A stretch of DNA of 64,000 nt from Martelella sp. AD-3 (lineage in GTDB: Bacteria; Pseudomonadota; Alphaproteobacteria; Rhizobiales; Rhizobiaceae): the NCBI RefSeq assembly GCF_001578105.1, contig NZ_CP014275.1, positions 3,224,001 to 3,288,000 of the forward strand, in the 5' to 3' direction. The stretch's first letter is position 1, and every line of letters begins with the position of its first letter. The notes below the pieces were generated by a model, which had not been told where the DNA came from, searched no databases, and saw only the letters and a list, made by a program, of their open reading frames with translations. This document shows, one piece after another, positions 57,927-64,000 of this stretch. Position numbers and translations under genes: made by a program.

Positions 57927-59117
57927 TCAGGCGGACCGGGCGGGCGAGAGCTTCGCCGCAGCGCGCGAGAGCCGCGCGAGCCCTTCCCGGACGTCCTCGT
58001 CGCGGACGGTGAGCGGCGGCAGCAGGCGCACGACATTCTCGCCGGCGGGCACCGACAGCAGCTTCTCGTCACGCATCGCCGCAGCAAGCTCGCCGGCCGG
58101 CACCTTTGCCTTGACGCCGACCATCAGGCCTTCGCCGCGGATTTCCTCGATCACGTCGGGATAGCGGTCCTTCAGTTCGGCGAGCCCCTGGCGGAACAGA
58201 AGGCCCATTTCGCGGACATGCTCCAGGAAGCCATCTTCCAGCACCACGTCAAGAACGGCGTTGCCGACGGCCATGGCCAGCGGATTGCCGCCGAAAGTCG
58301 TGCCATGCACGCCCGGCACCATGCCCGAGGCCGCCTCGTCGCTGGCAAGGCAGGCGCCGACCGGGAAACCGCCGCCGATCCCCTTGGCGATCGCCATGAT
58401 ATCGGGTTCGACGCCGGTCTGCTGGTAGGCAAACAGCGTTCCCGTCCGCCCGACGCCGGTCTGGACCTCGTCGAAGATCAGCAACAGACCCAGTTCATCG
58501 CAGATCTCGCGCAATGCCTTGAGGAACGCCTTGTCGACGCTGCGCACGCCGCCCTCGCCCTGGATCGGCTCGATCATCAGCGCGGCCGTCGTCTCGCCGA
58601 TCGTCTCCTTCAGCAGGTCGATATCACCGGCCGGAATCTGGACAAAGCCCGGCGCCTTCGGCCCGAAGCCCTCCATATACTTTGCCTGGCCGCCGGCGGC
58701 GATGGTTGCCAGCGTGCGCCCGTGAAAGGCGCCCTCGAAGGTAATGATGTCGATCTTTTCCGGATGCCCCTTGGCAAAGTGGTAGCGTCGCGCGGTCTTG
58801 ATCGCGGTCTCGAGCGCCTCCGCGCCGGAATTGTTGAAGAACACCTTGTCGGCAAAGGTTTCGGCCGTCAGCCGTTCGGCGAGCCTTTCCTGGCCCGATA
58901 CCTCGTAGAGGTTCGAGACATGCCAGAGCTTCTCGGCCTGATCCTTCAGCGCCTCCACCAGATGCGGATGGGCATGGCCGAGGGAATTGACGGCGACGCC
59001 GGCGGCGAAATCCAGATATCGCTCGCCCTTGTCCGTCACAAGCCAGACACCCTCGCCGCGCTCGAACCGGAGCGGTATTCTGGCGAATGTGTTGAAGAGC
59101 GGCGATGATGCGGACAT
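57927..59117 (-). CDS. argD: Acetylornithine aminotransferase
   Basis: This 396-residue PLP enzyme converts N-acetylglutamate semialdehyde to N-acetylornithine. The fold-type I aminotransferase motifs are clear: [47 protein letters not shown] and the PLP-lysine region [21 protein letters not shown] 59117 is preceded by GGGAG. It is the first gene of argD-argF-hslO and has a notable 5' hairpin. Confidence 0.95.
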   Translation of the reverse strand: MSASSPLFNTFARIPLRFERGEGVWLVTDKGERYLDFAAGVAVNSLGHAHPHLVEALKDQAEKLWHVSNLYEVSGQERLAERLTAETFADKVFFNNSGAEALETAIKTARRYHFAKGHPEKIDIITFEGAFHGRTLATIAAGGQAKYMEGFGPKAPGFVQIPAGDIDLLKETIGETTAALMIEPIQGEGGVRSVDKAFLKALREICDELGLLLIFDEVQTGVGRTGTLFAYQQTGVEPDIMAIAKGIGGGFPVGACLASDEAASGMVPGVHGTTFGGNPLAMAVGNAVLDVVLEDGFLEHVREMGLLFRQGLAELKDRYPDVIEEIRGEGLMVGVKAKVPAGELAAAMRDEKLLSVPAGENVVRLLPPLTVRDEDVREGLARLSRAAAKLSPARSA

Positions 59118-59188
59118 GGTGATCAAGCTCCCGGCAAGGACGATATGCCAGCCAGTTTCAGTCTGGGGCGGTTGCAGAAATTAAAAAT

Positions 59189-59241
59189 GCCGCCTCAGGC
59201 GGCGGCTCGGCATATATTGTCATCTCCGACCCCAATGTCAA
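59189..59241 (-). promoter_or_regulatory. argD: argD promoter candidate and 5' leader hairpin
   Basis: On the minus strand TTGACA (59241-59236) is followed 18 bases later by ATATAT (59217-59212), a plausible sigma-70 promoter. Just downstream a GCCGCC-TGA-GGCGGC hairpin (59203-59189) is followed by ATTTTTAATTT, then about 75 bases to the argD start. The hairpin plus T run looks like an intrinsic terminator, so it may attenuate the operon or form a 5' stabilising structure. Confidence 0.55.
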
Positions 59242-59325
59242 CAAAGCCGGTGCGGCGCCGAACGATGTCGCGCACGGCAAATGATGAATTCGAAAAACAC
59301 CAAGTTGGGGAAAACCGCGAAAAAG

Positions 59326-59377
59326 GATTCCAGCGATTCGCTGTCGCCTTGCCACGATAGTGCCATGGGCCTAACTT
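59326..59377 (+). promoter_or_regulatory. gcrA: gcrA promoter region with GANTC sites
   Basis: Two GATTC sites (59326-59330 and 59335-59339) lie ten bases upstream of a possible sigma-70 promoter, TTGCCA (59349-59354) and TAACTT (59372-59377) with a 17-base spacer. A third GATTC is at 59468-59472. GANTC is the CcrM methylation site through which GcrA acts in Caulobacter and relatives. The remainder of the 381-bp gap shared with argD shows no gene. Confidence 0.5.
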
Positions 59378-59498
59378 AAGTCCCAACAGAGAACTGCAGG
59401 CGGCGGATCTGATCACCCGGATTGGCGACACTTTCCTGTTTCGGAGGCATTCCGGAGCATGGCGACCGATTCCGCCCGCAAACAGCCGGAGATTACCC

Positions 59499-60059
59499 AT
59501 GAGCTGGACAGACGAGCGCGTTGAAAAACTCAAACAACTCTGGTCCGAGGGGCTGAGCGCGAGCCAGATCGCCAATCAGCTCGGCGGCGTGAGCCGCAAT
59601 GCCGTCATCGGCAAGGTGCACCGTCTGGCGCTGCCGGGCCGCGCCAAGAGCGGCGGATCGGCGCCGTCTGCCGCCACCCGCGCCACAGCCCGCAACACCG
59701 CGCCGCCGCGTGCGCCGAACTTCGCCTCGCGCGCTGCCGGCCGCAAGCCTTCGGAAACGCCGGCATCGGCGCCGAGTGCGCCGCGTACCGCCGGCGCCAC
59801 CGCGCTGAAGCAGGAGATCGTCGCCGAAACCGAGGCCGCGCCCGAGCAGAAGGCAGCGCCCGACAACAATGTCGTGCCGATCATGCGCAAGATCGCGCTG
59901 ACCGACCTGACGGAACGGACCTGCAAATGGCCGGTCGGCGATCCCACCCAGGAGGACTTCTACTTCTGCGGCTGCGAGTCGCCGGAAAACTCGCCCTATT
60001 GCAAATACCACGCAAAGCTTGCCTATCAGCCTGTCAGCGATCGTCGCCGGGCCGGCTGA
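59499..60059 (+). CDS. gcrA: GcrA cell-cycle regulator
   Basis: This 186-residue protein begins with the GcrA DNA-binding motif (MSWTDERVEKLKQLWSEGLSASQIANQLGG, then SRNAVIGKVHRLALPGRAKSG). It has an Ala/Pro/Arg-rich linker from about residue 50 to 125, and the conserved C-terminus TERTCKWPVGDP, FYFCGCESPENSPYCKYHAKLAY, which binds sigma-70 domain 2. It recruits RNA polymerase to CcrM-methylated promoters controlling division genes. GGAG precedes the ATG. Confidence 0.95.
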   Translation: MSWTDERVEKLKQLWSEGLSASQIANQLGGVSRNAVIGKVHRLALPGRAKSGGSAPSAATRATARNTAPPRAPNFASRAAGRKPSETPASAPSAPRTAGATALKQEIVAETEAAPEQKAAPDNNVVPIMRKIALTDLTERTCKWPVGDPTQEDFYFCGCESPENSPYCKYHAKLAYQPVSDRRRAG

Positions 60060-60088
60060 ACCGGACGCTTCAGAAACCAACGGAAAAA

Positions 60089-60115
60089 GGCCCTCGCGGC
60101 GATGCTGCGAGGGCC
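60089..60115 (+). terminator. Intrinsic terminator after gcrA
   Basis: A 9-bp stem (60089-60097 with 60107-60115) flanked by A5 and T4 lies 30 bases past the gcrA stop. It may also act on the convergent acetyltransferase transcript. Confidence 0.85.
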
Positions 60116-60139
60116 TTTTGACATCCGGCAGAAAATGGA

Positions 60140-60739
60140 TCAGGCAGCCCGCCGAAGCGGCTTGACCCGAGCCGAGGGCGCCTTGACGCCGGTGGCGACA
60201 AGAAGGCCCGCCGCGCCGGAAAGAAAACCCTCCGTCAGCTCAAGGCCGAGGAAACGGCGGCGCTCGAACGGGCCGGGCATGACGAGATGCTCCGCCTTTT
60301 CGGCGGAAAAGCCGAAGCGCTGATAATATTCCGGATCGCCGACCAGCAGGATCGCGCCGTGGCCGCGGGCTTCAGCCGCAGCAATCGCCGCGCGCATCAG
60401 GGCCGAACCGACACCCTTGCCGTTTGCGCAGGGATCGACCGCGAGCGGGCCGAGCAGCAGCGCCGGAACGGCGCGACCGGCAGCATCCACGCCGGCATCG
60501 ACATGCCAGAGCCGGACCGTGCCGATCAGGACGCCGCTCTCATCGCGGGCGACAAGCGCCAGGCCTTCGGCCGGCAACCGGTTGCGGCGGAGCTTTTCCG
60601 AGGATTTCTTCTTGCGCATCGGGCCCATGGCCCGATCGAGAAGGTTTTCGCGCGCGACGGTATCGGACCCGGCTTCCTCGCCGATGGTGAAGGCCGGCGC
60701 GTCAACGACGAGAACAGTGTCCTGAAAGAAAGGGGCCAT
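60140..60739 (-). CDS. GNAT family N-acetyltransferase
   Basis: This 199-residue protein has a GNAT core: LALVARDESGVLIGTVRLW, then LLLGPLAVDPCANGKGVGSALMRAAIAAAEARG (acetyl-CoA loop) and VGDPEYYQRFGFSAEKA, as in YhbS-type acetyltransferases. An N-terminal extension of about 55 residues precedes it. The substrate is unknown. It lies between gcrA and ornithine decarboxylase on the minus strand and may be transcribed with the latter, though a hairpin separates them. Confidence 0.85.
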   Translation of the reverse strand: MAPFFQDTVLVVDAPAFTIGEEAGSDTVARENLLDRAMGPMRKKKSSEKLRRNRLPAEGLALVARDESGVLIGTVRLWHVDAGVDAAGRAVPALLLGPLAVDPCANGKGVGSALMRAAIAAAEARGHGAILLVGDPEYYQRFGFSAEKAEHLVMPGPFERRRFLGLELTEGFLSGAAGLLVATGVKAPSARVKPLRRAA

Positions 60740-60803
60740 CAGACCAATCCCCTAAAAAACAGCCTCAAAAGACCGGCAGCGATTGCCGCGCCGGCGTGCT
60801 ACC

Positions 60804-60835
60804 GAGACTGCGGCCGCAGGGAGGGCCGCAGTCTC
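60804..60835 (-). terminator. Hairpin after ornithine decarboxylase
   Basis: A perfect 12-bp stem (60804-60815 with 60824-60835, loop of 8) lies 30 bases past the decarboxylase stop on the minus strand without a T run. It may be a terminator or a 3' stabiliser. Confidence 0.6.
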
Positions 60836-60865
60836 ACTTCACACCCGTCACCCGAAGAAGGTTGC

Positions 60866-61999
60866 TCAGATGACGTAGGACTTGAGCGGTTCGAAGCCGT
60901 TGAAGGCAACGGACGCATAGGTCGTCGTATAGGCGCCCGTGCCCTCGATCAGAACCTCGTCTCCGATCGTCAGCGTGATCGGCAGCGGATACATGGTCTT
61001 CTCGTACATCACGTCGGCGCTGTCGCAGGTCGGACCGGCCAGGACGCAGGGCTCCATCTCGTCTTCGTCGCGCTCGGTGCGGATCGGGTAGCGGATGGCT
61101 TCGTCCATGGTCTCGGCGAGACCGCCGAACTTGCCGATGTCGAGGAAGACCCAGCGATGCTTGTCATCGTCGGATTTCTTCGAGATCAGGACCACTTCCG
61201 ACTTGATCACACCCGCATTGCCGACCATGCCGCGGCCCGGCTCGATGATCGTCTTCGGCAACTGGTTGCCGAAGTGACGCGAAAGGGCTGCGAAGATCGC
61301 CTGGCCGTAGGCTTCCGCCGTCGGCACGTCGCGCAGATACTTGGTCGGGAAGCCGCCGCCCATATTGACCATCTGCAGGTAGATGCCCTGCTTGGCAAGC
61401 TGGGCGAAGACGCGCTTGGCATCCGCCAGAGCCGCATCCCAGGCTTCAAGCTTGGTCATCTGCGAGCCGACATGGAAGGACACCCCGTAGCTTTCCAGTC
61501 CCAGCTGATGGGCATAGACCAGCACGTCGACGGCCATCGGCGGAACGCAGCCGAACTTGCGCGACAGCGGCCATTCGGCGCCCTCGCCATCGGTCAGCAC
61601 GCGGCAGAACACCTTGGCGCCGGGGGCGGCGCGGGCGATCTTTTCAACTTCCTCATGGCAATCGACAGCAAAGAGCTTGACGCCGAGCGCATGGGCGCGG
61701 GCGATGTCACGCTCCTTCTTGATGGTGTTGCCAAAGGAAATACGCTCAGCGCCAGCGCCGGCCTCCAGGACCATTTCGATTTCGGCCACGGAGGCGCAAT
61801 CGAAATTGGATCCGAGGCTGGCGAGAAGCTCAAGGATTTGCGGCGCGGGGTTGGCCTTGACCGCGTAATAGATGGCGCTGTCGGGCAGCGCGCGGCGGAA
61901 AGCCGTGTAGTTGTCGCGCACGATTTCGCGATCGACGACCAGGCAGGGGCCTTCGGGACGACGGGTCTTGAAGAATTCCGCGATACGTTCGGTGGTCAT
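60866..61999 (-). CDS. Ornithine/lysine decarboxylase, alanine-racemase fold
   Basis: This 377-residue PLP enzyme of fold type III makes putrescine from ornithine (and possibly cadaverine from lysine). YYAVKANP holds the PLP lysine near residue 50. HVGSQ, EPGRGMVGNAG and GPTCDSADVMYE (catalytic Cys) are present. ATG 61999 has GAGGG five bases upstream. A leader of about 400 bases precedes it. Lysine versus ornithine specificity cannot be told by eye. Confidence 0.92.
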   Translation of the reverse strand: MTTERIAEFFKTRRPEGPCLVVDREIVRDNYTAFRRALPDSAIYYAVKANPAPQILELLASLGSNFDCASVAEIEMVLEAGAGAERISFGNTIKKERDIARAHALGVKLFAVDCHEEVEKIARAAPGAKVFCRVLTDGEGAEWPLSRKFGCVPPMAVDVLVYAHQLGLESYGVSFHVGSQMTKLEAWDAALADAKRVFAQLAKQGIYLQMVNMGGGFPTKYLRDVPTAEAYGQAIFAALSRHFGNQLPKTIIEPGRGMVGNAGVIKSEVVLISKKSDDDKHRWVFLDIGKFGGLAETMDEAIRYPIRTERDEDEMEPCVLAGPTCDSADVMYEKTMYPLPITLTIGDEVLIEGTGAYTTTYASVAFNGFEPLKSYVI

Positions 62000-62420
62000 G
62001 GTAACCCTCTTCTTTCGAAGCAATGACCCTGAAGTCAGGGTCGACAAAGGGCGCATCGACCCGCGCACGAACCCGGCCGGTGGAGACCCCGGGGACCGTT
62101 TGCGGCGACCGCTCAAGATTGAACAAGCCTTGCGGCTTATCCGGCTTTGTCTGCCTTGGATTGGAGGGGTATCCCGACCGCACTTCCGGCAATGATGGTA
62201 TGTGCCTCTTTAGTACCCCGGCCGTTGGAAAGCCGGGAGACACCAGAAAGGCCCGCACCGTCGTTGCTTCAAGATGTCCTCGCTTGACCGGTTGGCCGGA
62301 GAAGCGACTGGAGGGGTTAATTCCAGGTACCTTACCGAGTTCCTCACCATTCGAGGGTTCGGCGGACACCCACAGGCACGCGCGACTTTGGGCAAGCGGA
62401 GAGATATTAAAATCACTCTT
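62000..62420 (-). ncRNA. Leader RNA of ornithine decarboxylase (speF-type motif)
   Basis: Over 400 non-coding bases precede the decarboxylase on its strand, rich in complementary segments. A 7-bp hairpin (62025-62031 with 62036-62042) sits just before the ribosome site. Position, length and host lineage match the Rfam speF RNA, a conserved structured leader upstream of alphaproteobacterial ornithine decarboxylases, whose ligand or mechanism was unresolved when described. I assign it by context and remembered architecture, not by a covariance-model hit. Ends are approximate. Confidence 0.7.
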
Positions 62421-62478
62421 GAAAATCAAGTGGGTGAACCCCAAAATCCTCTTATCCAAGATCGCATTCGTGCTATCT

Positions 62479-62496
62479 GTTTGACAAAGCTCAAAC
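62479..62496. promoter_or_regulatory. Inverted repeat in the decarboxylase-LysR divergent region
   Basis: GTTTGA-CAAAGC-TCAAAC (62479-62496) has six-base arms and lies 31 bases before the LysR start, upstream of the decarboxylase leader. Its T...A dyad form suits a LysR-type site, so the LysR protein may control itself and the decarboxylase. No experimental support is available. Confidence 0.5.
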
Positions 62497-62526
62497 AAAT
62501 TTCCCCGCCAGCCAACAGGAGCGGCC

Positions 62527-63438
62527 ATGGACACCCTGACGCGGATGCGCGCCTTTATCGATGTGGTCGAAGCCGAAGGCTTTTCGGCCGCCGCGCGCAA
62601 GACCGGACGCTCGAAGGCGCTGCTTTCCAAATATGTGCGCGAACTCGAGGACGACCTCGGCGCCCTGCTCCTGAACCGCACAACGCGGCAGTTCTCGCTG
62701 ACGGAGGCAGGCCATATCTATTTCCGCCGCGCCGCCGAGATCGTTCAGGAGGTCGACAATCTCTCCGACGCGGTGCGCGCCAACAACACGGATTTGCGCG
62801 GCAGACTGCGGATCTCGGTTCCGCGCACCTTTGTCGATGCGCCGGCCGGCCAGTCCCTGATCGATTTTGCCAAGGCGCATAATGAGCTGACGCTGGAGAT
62901 CGTCGCCGAGGACCGGTTCGTCGATCTCGTCGAGGAAGGTTACGACGTCGCGGTGCGGATCACCCGGCTCGAGGATTCCACCATGATCGCGCGCAAGCTC
63001 GCCGATTCGATCAACCGGGTCTGCGCCTCGCCCGCCTATCTGGCAAGTCTCGAAAAGCCGCTCGACAAGCCCGCCGACCTTGCCCACCACCCGGTGATCG
63101 TCGACACCAATCCGAAATCCTTCAACACGCTCCGTTTCGTCAATCCGCAGGACGGCACCGGTTTCAGCGTGCCGATCCACGGGCCGATCGAGGTCAACTC
63201 GCCGATGGTGACCATGCGCGGAGCGCTGTCGGGCCTCGGCATCGCGCTCCTGCCCGACTTCGTTGCCCGCCGGGCAATCGACAGCGGCGAACTCGTTTCG
63301 CTCTTCGACGAGTATCTGCCGCAGCATTCCGGCATTTATGCCGTGTTCCCGCACCGGCGCTATCTGCCGGTTAAGGTTCGCTCCTTCGTGGACTTCCTGT
63401 CGAAGTGGTTCCGGGAAAACGACTGTGAAAAGCATTGA
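62527..63438 (+). CDS. LysR family regulator divergent from ornithine decarboxylase
   Basis: This 303-residue regulator has its helix-turn-helix at residues 14-45 (AEGFSAAARKTGRSKALLSKYVRELEDDLGALLLNRTTRQF). An effector domain follows with the C-terminal LPDFVARRAIDSGELVSLFDEYLP. AGGAG lies five bases before the ATG. It is divergent from the decarboxylase transcript. Its helix reads KALLSKYV where most LysR have x-A-v-S-r-x-I. Confidence 0.9.
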   Translation: MDTLTRMRAFIDVVEAEGFSAAARKTGRSKALLSKYVRELEDDLGALLLNRTTRQFSLTEAGHIYFRRAAEIVQEVDNLSDAVRANNTDLRGRLRISVPRTFVDAPAGQSLIDFAKAHNELTLEIVAEDRFVDLVEEGYDVAVRITRLEDSTMIARKLADSINRVCASPAYLASLEKPLDKPADLAHHPVIVDTNPKSFNTLRFVNPQDGTGFSVPIHGPIEVNSPMVTMRGALSGLGIALLPDFVARRAIDSGELVSLFDEYLPQHSGIYAVFPHRRYLPVKVRSFVDFLSKWFRENDCEKH

Positions 63439-63514
63439 GCCGGCACGTTTCTGACTCAATTGTGATTCAGTAAGACAGAGATCGGCAGAATGCCGCCATC
63501 CAGGGGACCAGATC

Positions 63515-64000
63515 TTGAGATTGAAAGCCGCATTTTACGGCCTCCTTGTTACGATCGGAGCTGCAGGGCCTGCGCTCGCGCACCCGCATGTCTTCGTCGA
63601 CGCACGGCTCGAAGTGGTTGCCGATCAGGACGGCAACGTCGCGGCGCTGCAGAATGTCTGGCGGTTCGACGAGTTTTTTTCGTCCTCCGTCATTCTCGAC
63701 TATGACACCAACATGGACAATCGGCTGACCGGCGACGAGCTGACCGAGATCGGCGAAACCGTGCGGCAGTCGCTTGCAGAATACAACTACTATACGCAGA
63801 TCACCGATAACGGCGAGGACGTTAAGCTTGCCATGCCCGACGTTATCCATGCCGACATGACGGACGGACAGCTGTTGCTCTTCTTCGCCGCAAAGCCGGA
63901 AAAGCCGCTGCCGCTGTCAGGTCATCTGACCTTCGGCGTCTACGATCCGACGATGTACACCGCGATCGATTTTCGCAACGACACCGATCTGGTGACCGAG
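63515..64000 (+). CDS. DUF1007 family periplasmic protein, 3' end beyond window
   Basis: The frame runs open to the window edge for 162 codons. A TTG start at 63515 is followed by a signal peptide (RLKAAFYGLLVTIGAAGPALA) and then AHPHVFVDARLEVV, the characteristic DUF1007 beginning. YDTNMDNRLTGDELTEIGE resembles an EF-hand-like acidic stretch. DUF1007 proteins accompany nickel/cobalt exporters (RcnA/NicO type), so a transporter gene is expected just to the right. Confidence 0.8.
   Translation, partial: MRLKAAFYGLLVTIGAAGPALAHPHVFVDARLEVVADQDGNVAALQNVWRFDEFFSSSVILDYDTNMDNRLTGDELTEIGETVRQSLAEYNYYTQITDNGEDVKLAMPDVIHADMTDGQLLLFFAAKPEKPLPLSGHLTFGVYDPTMYTAIDFRNDTDLVTE

Overview
The window is about 64 kb of dense, GC-rich chromosome with roughly 55 protein genes. 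It looks like a member of the Rhizobiales (Alphaproteobacteria), most likely Rhizobiaceae or a close marine or soil relative such as Martelella. The evidence is gene content: aglEFGAK/aglR alpha-glucoside uptake, a zwf-pgl-edd Entner-Doudoroff operon, a GcrA cell-cycle regulator, the cspA-rpsU pair, DUF2093, a MutL with an endonuclease motif, and an ornithine decarboxylase behind a long structured leader. Genus and species cannot be fixed from the sequence alone. No integrase, transposase, tRNA, rRNA, CRISPR array, phage or defence genes were seen, so this reads as core chromosome plus metabolic and transport accessory genes. Layout: 1-2.3 kb holds arsenate reductase and the ACR3 arsenite pump, convergent with a DUF5993-DsbB pair. 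2.5-6.4 kb has an AGCS amino-acid symporter, an LLM flavin monooxygenase, a small basic protein, rpsU and cspA. 6.7-11.9 kb has an AsmA-like protein, an outer-membrane barrel, a LysR regulator and a BaiN/HI0933 flavoprotein. 12.0-14.8 kb is a puuA-puuB-like polyamine catabolic pair. 14.9-19.0 kb is zwf-pgl-edd, followed by an Omp25/31-like porin. 20.3-28.3 kb is the alpha-glucoside system, with divergent aglR and two LacI-type operators. 28.4-35.9 kb has a small P-loop kinase, DUF2093, mutL, a TMADH-like flavoprotein, an SMP-30 lactonase and an Mrp/ApbC Fe-S carrier. 36-38.9 kb is nagR-SIS-nagA amino-sugar catabolism. 39-45 kb is a LysR gene plus a five-gene peptide/nickel-type ABC transporter. 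45-48 kb has two SDR dehydrogenases, a LysR and a tautomerase. 48-52 kb is gltX-lysS and terC. 52.3-55.8 kb is an EmrAB-type efflux pump with a TetR gene. 56-59.1 kb is argD-argF-hslO. 59.5-64 kb has gcrA, a GNAT enzyme, ornithine decarboxylase with a speF-type leader, another LysR, and the start of a DUF1007 gene. Functional threads: sugar entry (alpha-glucosides, GlcNAc) feeds the Entner-Doudoroff enzymes; arginine and ornithine synthesis (argD, argF), ornithine decarboxylase and puuAB bracket polyamine metabolism; and arsenic and drug efflux provide stress resistance. The most notable non-coding material is two families of structured intergenic repeats (each with two copies at gene 3' ends), the speF-type leader, a 5' hairpin in front of argD, and a structured 627-bp gap upstream of mrp. 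No wholly new multi-gene system was convincingly found.
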